From an uncultured Bacteroidia bacterium (lineage in GTDB: Bacteria > Bacteroidota > Bacteroidia > JANWVE01), in assembly GCA_938028625.1 (NCBI GenBank), contig CALIZB010000013.1, positions 1 to 48,499 on the forward strand: DNA of 48,499 bases. Reading direction: 5' to 3'. The notes below the pieces were generated by a model, which was given only the letters and a program-made list of their open reading frames with translations, had not been told where the DNA came from and ran no database searches. Below, in pieces: positions 32,044 to 41,270 of the stretch (its first letter is position 1; each line of letters starts with the position of its first letter). The translations under genes were made by a program, and so were the position numbers.

Positions 32044-33903
32044 TTATTCAGTGGCAGGAATAAAGAAGTCATTTTTTTCTATTTTGAGATTTTGAATAAT
32101 AAACTCCTGTCTTTGTGGGGTATTTTTACCCATGTAGTATTCTAGTACTTTCTGAATAGGTACTTCGGGAGTGATGAGTACAGGAGAAAGTCGCATATCT
32201 TGACCTATAAATGCGCTAAACTCATCAGGCGAGATTTCACCTAATCCTTTGAAACGAGTAATTTCAGGTTTGCCACCAAGTTTTTGTATAGCTTTTTCTT
32301 TTTCGTTTTCTGAATAGCAATAGAATGTTTTTTTCTTATCTCTTACCCTGAAAAGTGGAGTTTCCAGAATGTAAAGATGCCCATTTTTAACCAAATCAGG
32401 GAAGAACTGTAAAAAGAAAGTAAGTATAAGCAAACGTATGTGCATGCCGTCAATATCGGCATCAGTAGCGATAACAATACGGTTGTATCGTAAATTTTCT
32501 AGTCCTTCTTCAATATCTAAAGCATGCTGAATAAGGTTAAACTCTTCATTTTCATAAACTACTTTTTTCTTCATTCCATAGCAATTAAGGGGTTTACCTC
32601 TTAAACTGAATACCGCTTGTGTTTCTACATCTCTGGCTTGGGTAAGCGAACCACTAGCAGAGTCGCCTTCTGTGATGAATAAAGTAGTTTCTAGTCTGCG
32701 TTCAGCTTTGGTATCGGTAAGGTGAATACGGCAGTCGCGGAGTTTTTTGTTATGTAGATTAGCACGTTTGGCACGCTGTTGAGCTAATTTTTTAATACCT
32801 GCCATATCTTTACGTTCTCTTTCAGATTGTAAGATTTTTTTTAGTAAAGCATCAGCGGTTTCGGGGTGTTTGTGTAAATAGTCATCTAATTCTTTTTTGA
32901 TAAAATTTTGCATCCATGAGCGGATAGTTTGTGCATTTTCATCAGGAGCAATATTTTGAGAACCTAATTTAGTTTTTGTTTGAGATTCAAATACAGGTTC
33001 TTGAATGCGTACACTGATAGCGGCAACAATAGAAGCGCGTATATCCGTAGCTTCAAAATCTTTTTTGTAAAATTCGCGTATAGTTTTGACGTATGCTTCC
33101 TTGAAGGCTTGCAGATGCGTTCCGCCCTGTGTAGTATTCTGCCCATTAACAAAAGAGTAGTACTCTTCACCATATTCGTTGTTGTGGGAAACCGCTATTT
33201 CTATATCTTCATTTTTAAGGTGAATGATGGGGTAGCATATTGTTTCTGAACTTGTTTTTTGGGTTAAAAGGTCTGCTAATCCTTTTTGAGAAACATAAGT
33301 ATTTTGGTTATATTCTAATACTAATCCTGCATTGAGATAGGCATAGTTCCAAATCATAGCAGTAACATACTCGGGCATATATGCAAAATTTTTGAATATA
33401 GTTTCATCAGGTATAAAATGAATATATGTGCCGTTAGGTTCATCTGTGGGAGCTATTTCATGTTCTTTGATAAGTTTTCCTCGTGAAAATTCTACGGTTT
33501 TTTGTTGTTTATCACGTATAGCGGTTACTTTGAAGTATTGAGAAAGAGCATTTACGGCTTTTGCACCTACTCCGTTTAATCCTACGGCTTTTTTGAAGGC
33601 TTCCGAGTCATATTTTGCCCCTGTATTGATTTTAGAAACACAATCTACAACTTTACCCAGTGGAATACCTCTACCAAAATCGCGCACTTTTACTTCATTT
33701 TCGGTTACGATAATCTGTATTTTTTTACCAAATCCCATAGTATATTCATCTATGGCGTTATCTATAATTTCTTTGAGTAAAATATAAATACCATCATCTT
33801 GGGAAGTGCCATCTCCAAGCTTGCCTATGTACATACCTGGACGTAGGCGTATATGTTCTACCCAATCTAATGATTTAATGTTATCTTCTGTATATTTTGC
33901 CAT
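32044..33903 (-). CDS. parE: DNA topoisomerase IV subunit B (type IIA topoisomerase ATPase subunit)
   Basis: A 619-residue subunit. The GHKL ATPase domain shows [25 protein letters not shown] and [14 protein letters not shown]. The TOPRIM domain has [27 protein letters not shown] and [15 protein letters not shown]. Its length and RGKPLNCYG segment favour ParE-type topoisomerase IV over GyrB. I start at ATG 33903 (MAKYTED), 4 bases after a perfect -7 box; five upstream codons overlap that promoter and are excluded. No parC is adjacent in the window. Confidence 0.92.
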   Translation of the reverse strand: MAKYTEDNIKSLDWVEHIRLRPGMYIGKLGDGTSQDDGIYILLKEIIDNAIDEYTMGFGKKIQIIVTENEVKVRDFGRGIPLGKVVDCVSKINTGAKYDSEAFKKAVGLNGVGAKAVNALSQYFKVTAIRDKQQKTVEFSRGKLIKEHEIAPTDEPNGTYIHFIPDETIFKNFAYMPEYVTAMIWNYAYLNAGLVLEYNQNTYVSQKGLADLLTQKTSSETICYPIIHLKNEDIEIAVSHNNEYGEEYYSFVNGQNTTQGGTHLQAFKEAYVKTIREFYKKDFEATDIRASIVAAISVRIQEPVFESQTKTKLGSQNIAPDENAQTIRSWMQNFIKKELDDYLHKHPETADALLKKILQSERERKDMAGIKKLAQQRAKRANLHNKKLRDCRIHLTDTKAERRLETTLFITEGDSASGSLTQARDVETQAVFSLRGKPLNCYGMKKKVVYENEEFNLIQHALDIEEGLENLRYNRIVIATDADIDGMHIRLLILTFFLQFFPDLVKNGHLYILETPLFRVRDKKKTFYCYSENEKEKAIQKLGGKPEITRFKGLGEISPDEFSAFIGQDMRLSPVLITPEVPIQKVLEYYMGKNTPQRQEFIIQNLKIEKNDFFIPATE

Positions 33904-33907
33904 GTTA

Positions 33908-33915
33908 CAAAGGTA
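33908..33915 (-). promoter_or_regulatory. -7 promoter element TACCTTTG of parE (minus strand)
   Basis: Ends 4 bases before the parE ATG at 33903. Confidence 0.6.
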
Positions 33916-33978
33916 CAAATTTTCTATAAATCATCAAAAAATGATAAATAAAGTAGCATACAAACAAGGTTAAAAAAT

Positions 33979-34950
33979 TTACTTATTTCTTTCTATGGTA
34001 TAATGTACAAGGTCAATGAGCTTTTGTTTAATTTCAGATTGGGGGAATATTTCTAATTCATTCAAAGCCTTTTGCATATACATTTTCATCATTTCTTGGG
34101 AATATCCTATTCCGTTGTATCCTTTTACAAAGCGTATTACTTCATTAACTTTATCTTTATCTTCGTTATGATTACGAATGATATTAACAATTCTATGCCT
34201 TTCTGTTCTTCCTGCTTGATTAAGTGCGTGAATAAGCGGCAGGGTCATTTTACGCTCTTTAATATCTATTCCCAAAGGTTTGCCAATATCTTCTGTGCCA
34301 TAGTCTAATAAATCATCTTTTATTTGAAATGCCATACCTACATACTCACCAAATTGTCGCATTTTTTCTATAATTTGGGTATCCTGTGTAGTACTTGCGG
34401 CACCACAGGCACAACAAGCGGCAATCAAAGAAGCCGTTTTTTGACGAATAATTTCAAAGTAAATAGGTTCATCTATATTGAGTTTACGGGCTTTCTGCAT
34501 TTGCAGGAGTTCTCCTTCACTCATTTCTTTAACGGCATGAGAAACAATTTTTAACAAAGTAAAATCATCAAATTCTAAAGACATGAGTAAGCCTCGTGAG
34601 AGTAAAAAGTCCCCCACGAGTACAGCGGCTTTATTTTTCCACAAAGCACTGATGCTGAAAAAACCTCTTCTTTCATCAGCGTCATCTACCACGTCATCAT
34701 GGACTAAGGTTGCTGTATGCAATAACTCTACTAGCGCTGCACCTCTGTATGTAGCAGGAGTAATTCCTCCACATAGTTTAGCAGAGAGCAATACAAATAA
34801 AGGGCGTATCTGTTTGCCTTTTCTTTTAATGATATTTTGCGTAATAATGTCTAATAGCAGCACTTTACTTTTCATTGCTTCGCGAAAATGCTTGTCAAAG
34901 GCTTTGAGTTCTTCTTGAATAGGTGCTTGTATGTCCTGTATAGATACCAT
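33979..34950 (-). CDS. Polyprenyl diphosphate synthase (trans-isoprenyl, IspB/IspA family)
   Basis: A 323-residue all-helical prenyltransferase building the isoprenoid chain of menaquinone or related lipids from isopentenyl diphosphate. The first aspartate-rich motif is HDDVVDDADERRG and the second is QIKDDLLDYG; GKQIRPLFVLLSA near the N-terminus binds the diphosphate. The residues before the first motif suggest a long-chain (C30-C40) product, but chain length is not certain. I start at ATG 34950; a TTG five codons upstream lies inside the -7 box. It should supply the side chain for the quinone pathway to which mqnD belongs. Confidence 0.92.
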   Translation of the reverse strand: MVSIQDIQAPIQEELKAFDKHFREAMKSKVLLLDIITQNIIKRKGKQIRPLFVLLSAKLCGGITPATYRGAALVELLHTATLVHDDVVDDADERRGFFSISALWKNKAAVLVGDFLLSRGLLMSLEFDDFTLLKIVSHAVKEMSEGELLQMQKARKLNIDEPIYFEIIRQKTASLIAACCACGAASTTQDTQIIEKMRQFGEYVGMAFQIKDDLLDYGTEDIGKPLGIDIKERKMTLPLIHALNQAGRTERHRIVNIIRNHNEDKDKVNEVIRFVKGYNGIGYSQEMMKMYMQKALNELEIFPQSEIKQKLIDLVHYTIERNK

Positions 34951-34962
34951 GGTGTATGCGTT

Positions 34963-34970
34963 CAAAAATA
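34963..34970 (-). promoter_or_regulatory. -7 promoter element TATTTTTG (minus strand)
   Basis: Ends 12 bases before the polyprenyl synthase ATG at 34950. Confidence 0.55.
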
Positions 34971-35027
34971 CGGATTTGTTGTATAAAACAACAATTCAAC
35001 AAAAATAAAATGCAAAAATATGAGTTC

Positions 35028-36740
35028 TTATAGTTCTAGTCCAATCCATAGCCAGTCGTCTGTTTGGGGATAGGCACTTTGCCACTGTTCTAAACTGAAC
35101 AAAAGTTCTTTTTTTATGTTGTCCAAAGTATTTTCCTGATTAGATGCAATAATGCTTTTTAATCTGGATAAGCCAAAACGTTTATTTTCAGGACCTCCAA
35201 ACTGGTCATGCATGCCATCGCTGGCGAGAAATACTCTTTTTAGTTGATTTCTTGGTATTTGAAGGTAATCAATAGAGTCGTTGGACTTCAAAGGGTGATG
35301 TCCGATATAGTTATTAAATTTGATGACATCAATAGCGCCGTTGTACTTTTGTATGAGTATAGGCTGTGCTTGTGTAGTAAAAAGGGTTATTGTATCTGTG
35401 CTATCAATGAGAATACTCATCTCAAAAGAGTCACTGATGCTGTGTACCTGCTGCAGTTTTTCTATGGCTTTGTTAAGTGCCTGAATTTTTATTTCCAAAG
35501 GTTCATCAATATACCTTACGGTAAGTGTGTTAAGAAAATGTTCAAAATACATAGCTAACAAAGCACCTGGAATGCCGTGCCCTGTGGAATCCGCTACCAC
35601 GAGGTAATTTGTTCCTTTATTTTGTTCAAACCAATAAAAATCTCCGCCTACAGCTTCTTTGGGCTTAGACAGAATTGCAATGTCTTTGTAAACCGTTTTT
35701 AGGGTATTTATATCAGGTGAGAGGGCTTGCTGAATGTGCTGTGCATAACGTAAACTCTCTTCAATATCAGTGCTTCTTTCTAATAGTAGTTGTTCTCTCT
35801 GTTTACGTTCTGTGATGTCCATTTCTATGGCAATAAATTTTTCTATCTCGCCGAGTTCGTTGAGAATAGGTGTTATACTCAAATTTAACCAATATTCACG
35901 TCCATCTTTTGTGTAATTAAGTATTTCTTCTTGGAAAGAAACTTTTAACGGTAGTTTTTCTCTAATCCGAGCCACAGTATTGGGGTCTGTTTTTTCACCT
36001 TGCAAAAAATCACCAGGTTTTTTACCTTTTACCTCCTCTAATGTATAACCAGTAATACGCGTAAATCCAGGGTTGGCCCATTCTATTTTTTTGTCTTTAT
36101 TTGTGATAATAACAGCGTTATCCGTATAGGTAGCTACAAGAGAAAGCATTTTAATTTGTTCTTGGGCATTTTGTAGGGCTTGTAAATTTTCTTCTAGTAT
36201 TTGAGTTTTGTGTCTTAAATTTTCGTTCAATGTATTCACTTCCTCAACAGCAGATTTGAGTTCTTCTTCTGTGGCTAAAAGCTCTTCATTTTTGTTTTTG
36301 AGAGATTGTAAAAGATGCTCTTTTTCTAATTCCTCACGTTTTTCTTTGGTGATGTCTAATTCAAAAGCAATGAAGTAAGTTAGTTCCTGTTTTTCATTGA
36401 ATACAGGGGTAATATTGAGCTGAATCCAATATGGAGTACCATTTTTGTGATAATTGAGAATTTCTTCACGGAAGGATACTTTTTCCAATAGTTTTTTGCG
36501 TATGCGTGCTACGGTATCAGGGTTAGTGTCTTTACCTTGTAGAATGTGTCCAGGTTTTTTGCCTTTCACTTCATCTAATATATAACCGCTGATTTTTGTA
36601 AAACCTTGATTTACCCATAATACATAACCGTTGCTGTCTGTAATAATAATCGCATTATCTGTTTTCTCTGCAATTATAGAGAGGAGTTTAGTTTGTTCTA
36701 CGTCTGTGCCTGCAATAAAATTTTTGATAGCCTGAAACAT
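35028..36740 (-). CDS. PAS-PAS-SpoIIE-type protein phosphatase / signalling protein
   Basis: A 570-residue cytoplasmic sensor. Two closely similar PAS/PAC modules (about 20-135 and 205-315) share the VKGKKPG...LQG, TVARIR and SF-EEILNY segments and are separated by a coiled coil (about 135-205). The C-terminal domain (about 345-570; LRYAQHIQQALSP, AVGGDFYWF, VADSTGHGIPGALLAM) is a SpoIIE/RsbU-type PP2C phosphatase with metal-binding Asp residues. Such enzymes dephosphorylate anti-sigma-factor antagonists. The PAS domains resemble LOV domains around LQG but lack the flavin-reactive cysteine (NCRFLQG in LOV). No partner switch genes lie nearby. Confidence 0.88.
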   Translation of the reverse strand: MFQAIKNFIAGTDVEQTKLLSIIAEKTDNAIIITDSNGYVLWVNQGFTKISGYILDEVKGKKPGHILQGKDTNPDTVARIRKKLLEKVSFREEILNYHKNGTPYWIQLNITPVFNEKQELTYFIAFELDITKEKREELEKEHLLQSLKNKNEELLATEEELKSAVEEVNTLNENLRHKTQILEENLQALQNAQEQIKMLSLVATYTDNAVIITNKDKKIEWANPGFTRITGYTLEEVKGKKPGDFLQGEKTDPNTVARIREKLPLKVSFQEEILNYTKDGREYWLNLSITPILNELGEIEKFIAIEMDITERKQREQLLLERSTDIEESLRYAQHIQQALSPDINTLKTVYKDIAILSKPKEAVGGDFYWFEQNKGTNYLVVADSTGHGIPGALLAMYFEHFLNTLTVRYIDEPLEIKIQALNKAIEKLQQVHSISDSFEMSILIDSTDTITLFTTQAQPILIQKYNGAIDVIKFNNYIGHHPLKSNDSIDYLQIPRNQLKRVFLASDGMHDQFGGPENKRFGLSRLKSIIASNQENTLDNIKKELLFSLEQWQSAYPQTDDWLWIGLEL

Positions 36741-36854
36741 GCCATATACAATTAGAAAAGTGTTAAATAAGTTTCTTTTATAGATTACTATTTTTTGAAC
36801 AGTGTTTTTTTTAGATGAACTGCGGATATTGATTTGAATAAAGCCGTAGTTTTT

Positions 36855-37916
36855 TTAGAGTGAAATGTTATTTATATCAAATTTGAGTGTTTTTCGTGAG
36901 AGGGTAAATTGTTCAGGAATGGGGGTTTGACAGAGAATACTTTGAGCAAGATATTCTGCGAGCAGTGGTGCATAAAATACACCTTTACTGCCTAATCCAT
37001 TGAAAAACCATACATTTTGATAATGGGGGTGTTGTCCTATCAAGGGTATCCTATCCGAAGTAGCAGGGCGTATGCCTGCCCAGTGTCCTGTGAGTTTATA
37101 CGGTACTTTGAGAAAAGCATTGAGTTTTTCAATAAGTTCATTTTTACCATGTTCTGTGGGATTTGCATCAGTATCATCAGGATTATATGTAGCTCCTACA
37201 AAATAACGGTTGTGTGTTTTGGGAACAATATAAATGCCCGTAGAGAACATAAAATGTCTGCATATTGGTTCTTTAACTTCAATTTCTAATATCTCACCTT
37301 TGGTAGGAATAATCGGCAACCATGAGAGATATGGATTGTATCTTACCTGATTACCTTCACAAAATACAACATGCTTAAAGCTAATATTTTCTTTTTTCCA
37401 CACTATTTGATGTTTTTCTATGCTTATCTCAGAATAGTTTATTTTGGCATTTATGCAATGAGTTTGTTTTTTTGCTTCTTGTAAGAAGTTGTTCACATGC
37501 ATGTAGCCTGCGTTATGAATTTCAATACCTCCTAAATCTGTGTGAATATATTCAGGTTCAGGATTAGTATAGTGTACAGTTACAGGCATATTTGTACTTC
37601 GGGCTGTCCATGCGTTAACATCGTCAATGGTTTTGAAAGGTCTAAATGCATTTTTTTGAACAAAATAGCGTGCAAAAAGTGGGTCTTTATCTTGCCATTC
37701 TTTACGTTTTTGAATAAGTATATCAGCATCGGGAATGAGGGTTGCTCTTTTACCTGTAACAGGATTAGTGATACCTGCGGCTAGAATAGAGGAAGATAAA
37801 AAATGATCGTTATCTATCCAATATACCGAAGCATTGTGCTGTAAAACGAGTTCTCTTTGAAGAAATGTACCTGCAATTCCTGCACCTACAAGGAGAATAT
37901 CTTTGATTATTTGCAT
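36855..37916 (-). CDS. FAD-dependent oxidoreductase (DAO family)
   Basis: A 353-residue flavoprotein beginning with a dinucleotide-binding fold, ILLVGAGIAGTFLQREL (about 6-22), and ending with the DAO-family C-terminal motif WAGIRPATSDRIPLIGQHP followed by GLGSKGVFYAPLLAEYLA. The SILAAGITNPVTGKRAT stretch (about 44-60) resembles the FAD-binding half of MnmC-like and glycine-oxidase-like enzymes. The substrate is presumably a small amine or amino acid, but that cannot be read from the sequence. It is divergent from tsaE, with 23 bases between the starts. Confidence 0.85.
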   Translation of the reverse strand: MQIIKDILLVGAGIAGTFLQRELVLQHNASVYWIDNDHFLSSSILAAGITNPVTGKRATLIPDADILIQKRKEWQDKDPLFARYFVQKNAFRPFKTIDDVNAWTARSTNMPVTVHYTNPEPEYIHTDLGGIEIHNAGYMHVNNFLQEAKKQTHCINAKINYSEISIEKHQIVWKKENISFKHVVFCEGNQVRYNPYLSWLPIIPTKGEILEIEVKEPICRHFMFSTGIYIVPKTHNRYFVGATYNPDDTDANPTEHGKNELIEKLNAFLKVPYKLTGHWAGIRPATSDRIPLIGQHPHYQNVWFFNGLGSKGVFYAPLLAEYLAQSILCQTPIPEQFTLSRKTLKFDINNISL

Positions 37917-37924
37917 AAGGGTTG

Positions 37925-37932
37925 TATATTTG
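37925..37932 (+). promoter_or_regulatory. -7 promoter element TATATTTG of tsaE
   Basis: Ends 7 bases before the ATG at 37940, inside the short divergent gap with the FAD oxidoreductase gene. Confidence 0.6.
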
Positions 37933-37939
37933 TTACAAG

Positions 37940-38383
37940 ATGAAGCGAGAATTTATAGTTTCAAAGATAGAAGATTTAGAGCAGGTTGCCCAAGCGATAA
38001 CCGAATATTTTGGTGAGTTTGAAGTATATGCTTTGCATGGAGAGATGGGAAGCGGCAAAACTACTTTTATGCGTGCTTTAGGTAAATTACTAAAAGTAAA
38101 CGAAGAGGTAAGTAGTCCTACGTATAGTTTAGTCAATGAATACAGTATAAACAATTCTATTATGCGTATTTTTCATTTTGATTTGTTTCGTCTCAAAAGT
38201 ATTGAAGAACTGACGGACATAGGTTTTGAGGAATATCTTTATGCCCCTGACGTATACGTATTTATAGAATGGTGGGAAATGGCAAAAGAGTTAATTGAAA
38301 AGACAGACCACATACTTGTCCGTTTTGAAAAAACAGATGAGAACACAAGAAAAATCATTTTGGAAGAAAAACGGATACCTTAA
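37940..38383 (+). CDS. tsaE: tRNA threonylcarbamoyladenosine biosynthesis ATPase TsaE
   Basis: A 147-residue P-loop ATPase that works with TsaB and TsaD to install t6A at position 37 of ANN-decoding tRNAs. Walker A is HGEMGSGKTTFMRAL (about 33-47). SSPTYSLVNEY (about 58-68) and FHFDLFRL are family-specific, and VFIEWWEMA is the Walker B-like region. ATG 37940 is chosen because the longer frame begins inside the promoter box. It converges with rnc across 25 bases. Confidence 0.95.
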   Translation: MKREFIVSKIEDLEQVAQAITEYFGEFEVYALHGEMGSGKTTFMRALGKLLKVNEEVSSPTYSLVNEYSINNSIMRIFHFDLFRLKSIEELTDIGFEEYLYAPDVYVFIEWWEMAKELIEKTDHILVRFEKTDENTRKIILEEKRIP

Positions 38384-38408
38384 AAGTCAGGATTAAGCAT
38401 TACAGGTT

Positions 38409-39146
38409 TTATTTGTTTTTGTCAATCAGCATGAGTACCTGTTCTGCGGCTAATTGTTCGGCTTTCTTTTTTACGGCATCTGTTCCTGTTGCTGACATAC
38501 CATTAAAGTTTACTTTAACTACGTATAATTTATTGTTTCCATTTTTTCTTTCCTCAATGAGTTCAAAAACGGGTAGGGGGACTTTGTTTTCCTGAGCGTA
38601 TTCTATGAGTTTGCTTTTAAAGTTGGTATCTGTAACAGAAAGTTTTTCTATATCTATCCAGTAGCCTAGCAGGCGGAATACAATAAAGTTTTTGGTAGTT
38701 TCGTATCCGGCATCAAGGTAAAGTGCGCCAATAAATGCTTCAAAACAATTTCCGTAGAGATTTTTTATATTCGGTACTCTGTCCTTACGGTATTGTATGA
38801 AAGCGTCAAAATGAAGTTTTAGAGCAAGGGAATCCAGAGAGTCTCTGTTTACAATTTTGGCACGAAGTTCTGTGAGAAATCCTTCGGACTTTAAGGGATA
38901 TTTACGATAGAGAACTTCGGCAATAATGGAGGATAAAACAGCATCTCCAAGAAACTCTAAACGTTCATTGGAAAGCTCGGCAACCTGCTGTTTGGTATTT
39001 GCTTTTATCGCTGAAACATGGGTAAAAGCTAATTTATATATGTGGATATTTTTGGGTATGTGTCCGGTAAGCCTGTAAATAAAATTGGACAGATCGGATT
39101 TTTTAGCGAAATAACGTAGATAAAGCCGTTGTATCAGGCGTATCAT
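38409..39146 (-). CDS. rnc: Ribonuclease III
   Basis: A 245-residue double-strand-specific endoribonuclease that processes rRNA and mRNA. The catalytic signature NERLEFLGDAVLSSII (about 60-75) and the second acidic site NCFEAFIGALYLDAGY are intact. A double-stranded-RNA-binding domain fills about 175-243 (FKSKLIEYAQENKVPLPVF, GTDAVKKKAEQLAAEQVL). Its start overlaps the fabF stop by four bases (39143-39146), indicating translational coupling in an acpP-fabF-rnc operon. Confidence 0.96.
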   Translation of the reverse strand: MIRLIQRLYLRYFAKKSDLSNFIYRLTGHIPKNIHIYKLAFTHVSAIKANTKQQVAELSNERLEFLGDAVLSSIIAEVLYRKYPLKSEGFLTELRAKIVNRDSLDSLALKLHFDAFIQYRKDRVPNIKNLYGNCFEAFIGALYLDAGYETTKNFIVFRLLGYWIDIEKLSVTDTNFKSKLIEYAQENKVPLPVFELIEERKNGNNKLYVVKVNFNGMSATGTDAVKKKAEQLAAEQVLMLIDKNK

Positions 39147-40390
39147 TCGTATTTTTTAACGATAATGGAAGTATTATGTCCGCCGAAGCCAAAAGTATTA
39201 CTTAATGCGGCACGTATTGTTCTGTGTTTTGCCACATTAAAGGTATAATCCAAGTCAGGGCATTCCTCATCTTTGGTAGTATGATTGATAGTAGGAGGAA
39301 TAATACCATGTTTTATAGCCAGAATACACGCGATAGTTTCTATAGCCCCTGCCGCACCGAGTAGGTGTCCTGTCATGGATTTGGTAGAACTGATACTGAT
39401 ATTTTTTGCTTGTTCGCCAAATACATCTACTATAGCTTTAGCCTCAGCTACATCACCCAATGGGGTAGAAGTACCGTGTGTATTGATATAATCAATATCT
39501 GTGACGTTCATACCTGCATCTTCAAGAGCATTACGCATTACTAAACGCACTCCTTTTCCTTCGGGGTCGGGGGCTGTCATGTGGTACGCATCAGCAGACA
39601 TACCGCAGCCTGCAATTTCTGCATATATTTTTGCACCCCTGTTAAGTGCATGTTCAAGCTCTTCTAAAATCAGGATGCCTGATCCTTCACCAAGCACAAA
39701 GCCATCTCTTTCTTTGTCATAGGGTCTGCTAGCTGTAAGGTAGTCTTCATTTCTTTCAGAAAGTGCCTTCATGGCATTAAAACCGCCTACACCTGTGGGA
39801 GTTACAGCCGCTTCTGCACCTCCAGTTACAATGATATTGGCTTTTCCGAGGCGAATAAGATTAAAGGCGTCAATAATATTATTGCTGGAAGTAGCACAAG
39901 CTGAAACCGCAGAATAGTTAGGACCTCTGAAACCATACCGCATGGAGATATGCCCGGGTGCAAGGTCAATAATCATTTTAGGAATAAAGAAAGGATTAAA
40001 ACGTGGTGTTCCGTCCCCTTTTACAAAACTTTGTACTTCCTGAAAAAACGTATGGATACCTCCAATTCCTGAACCTACAATGACGCCAACTTTATCCAAG
40101 TTAAGTTTTTCGGGGTTAAGTTCTGCATCTTTAATTGCCTGTTCTGCTGCAGCAATGGCATAATGGCAGAACCAGTCCATTCTTTGGGCTTCCTTACGGT
40201 CTAAATATTGCAACGGGTCGAAGTTTTTGAGTTCGCAGGCAAACTGTGTTTTGAACTTGCTTGCGTCAAACTTGGTGATAAGATTAGCGCCACTGGTACC
40301 TGATTTCAGCCCTTCCCAGTAGGAGGCTATGTCCAAACCTATGGGCGTGAGCGCCCCCATTCCTGTAACAACGACCCGTTTTAACTGCAT
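39143..40390 (-). CDS. fabF: 3-oxoacyl-[acyl-carrier-protein] synthase II
   Basis: A 415-residue condensing enzyme that elongates acyl-ACP in fatty-acid synthesis. The Cys-His-His triad is visible in SACATSSNN, NTHGTSTPLGD and TGHLLGAAGA. The N-terminus RRVVVTGMG-like LKRVVVTGMGALTPIG and the C-terminal NTFGFGGHNTSI are typical. It is the middle gene of acpP-fabF-rnc, 43 bases after acpP. Confidence 0.97.
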   Translation of the reverse strand: MQLKRVVVTGMGALTPIGLDIASYWEGLKSGTSGANLITKFDASKFKTQFACELKNFDPLQYLDRKEAQRMDWFCHYAIAAAEQAIKDAELNPEKLNLDKVGVIVGSGIGGIHTFFQEVQSFVKGDGTPRFNPFFIPKMIIDLAPGHISMRYGFRGPNYSAVSACATSSNNIIDAFNLIRLGKANIIVTGGAEAAVTPTGVGGFNAMKALSERNEDYLTASRPYDKERDGFVLGEGSGILILEELEHALNRGAKIYAEIAGCGMSADAYHMTAPDPEGKGVRLVMRNALEDAGMNVTDIDYINTHGTSTPLGDVAEAKAIVDVFGEQAKNISISSTKSMTGHLLGAAGAIETIACILAIKHGIIPPTINHTTKDEECPDLDYTFNVAKHRTIRAALSNTFGFGGHNTSIIVKKYE

Positions 40391-40433
40391 ATTTTTTTAA
40401 TAAAAATGAATAAAAAAGTGATTTTTTGTACTC

Positions 40434-40679
40434 TTACTTAGCAGATGCTTTTTCAAGGTATGCTATCGCCTGACCTACTGTACTGATTTTTTCAGCAGCA
40501 TCATCAGGAATACTGATATTGAATTCTTTTTCAAATTCCATGACCAACTCCACGATATCTAATGAGTCTGCACCTAAGTCATTAGTGAAACTTGCTTCGG
40601 GAGTTAATTCTGCTGCATCTACACCAAGTTTTTCTACAATGATGTTTTTTACTCTTTGTGCTACGTTTGAATCTGCCAT
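40434..40679 (-). CDS. acpP: Acyl carrier protein
   Basis: An 81-residue acidic four-helix carrier. [15 protein letters not shown] holds the serine that receives 4'-phosphopantetheine. Starting at ATG 40679 gives [20 protein letters not shown], the normal N-terminus; upstream codons overlap the promoter region. Fatty-acid intermediates are carried on it for FabF, encoded next. Confidence 0.97.
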   Translation of the reverse strand: MADSNVAQRVKNIIVEKLGVDAAELTPEASFTNDLGADSLDIVELVMEFEKEFNISIPDDAAEKISTVGQAIAYLEKASAK

Positions 40680-40694
40680 AATTGGAAATAAATA

Positions 40695-40702
40695 CAAATT
40701 TA
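40695..40702 (-). promoter_or_regulatory. -7 promoter element TAAATTTG of the acpP operon (minus strand)
   Basis: Ends 15 bases before the acpP ATG. A second match, TACTTTTG, lies at 40708-40715. Confidence 0.5.
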
Positions 40703-40799
40703 GTTCGCAAAAGTACAAATGAGTTTCAAATTTGCAAATAATTCACTCAAATTTTTACAGAATTTTCTGCTTTAAGCAATTATTTTGTACCTTTCGTAT

Positions 40800-41195
40800 A
40801 TGAATGATGTATGGAAAATTATAGACGAGTTTAATTATGAAACAGAAGCACAGCCGCTTAAAGATATGCTAAAAGAGAAAAATATTCCTTATCAGACCCG
40901 ATACACTGAAAAAACTTTTAATCCGAGTTTTTTATCCAATCCGTTGCTGGAAAAAATTATAGTCAGTGTACCGCAAGAATATTATACAATGGCATGCGAA
41001 CTTTGGCAAAAAATGCTGTCAGAAGGTGAGTGGTATGATGTTTATCCTCATTATCTTGATGAATTTTCTGAAGAAGAGCTGAAAAAAATACTTGAAAATC
41101 CTCAAGAATGGAGCAGTTTTGATGTCAATTATGCAAAAAACCTGCTAGAAAAAATACAGTTGCAAAAAAACAAAGAAAACAGTAGTAAAGATTAA
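40800..41195 (+). CDS. Small cytoplasmic protein, DUF2007-like
   Basis: A 131-residue acidic protein without signal peptide. Residues 1-75 (NDVWKIIDEFNYETEAQPLK, LKEKNIPYQTRYTEKT, KIIVSVPQEYYTMACELWQK) have the strand-helix-strand pattern of DUF2007-type putative signal-transducing domains, which often sense or bind another protein. The Glu/Lys-rich tail is likely helical or disordered. ATG 40800 is preferred over a TTG five codons upstream. It is divergent from acpP and closed by a strong bidirectional terminator. Confidence 0.68.
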   Translation: MNDVWKIIDEFNYETEAQPLKDMLKEKNIPYQTRYTEKTFNPSFLSNPLLEKIIVSVPQEYYTMACELWQKMLSEGEWYDVYPHYLDEFSEEELKKILENPQEWSSFDVNYAKNLLEKIQLQKNKENSSKD

Positions 41196-41213
41196 AACAA
41201 TGACAAACAGCAC

Positions 41214-41245
41214 AAAAGCAGGATTTTTTTGAAAATCCTGCTTTT
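41214..41245. terminator. Bidirectional rho-independent terminator
   Basis: A perfect 14-bp stem (41214-41227 with 41232-41245) with loop TTTG; the A-run and T-run flanks allow function on both strands. It separates the convergent small-protein and HtrA genes. Confidence 0.88.
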
Positions 41246-41270
41246 AATTACAGAAAAACAACCGTTACAT

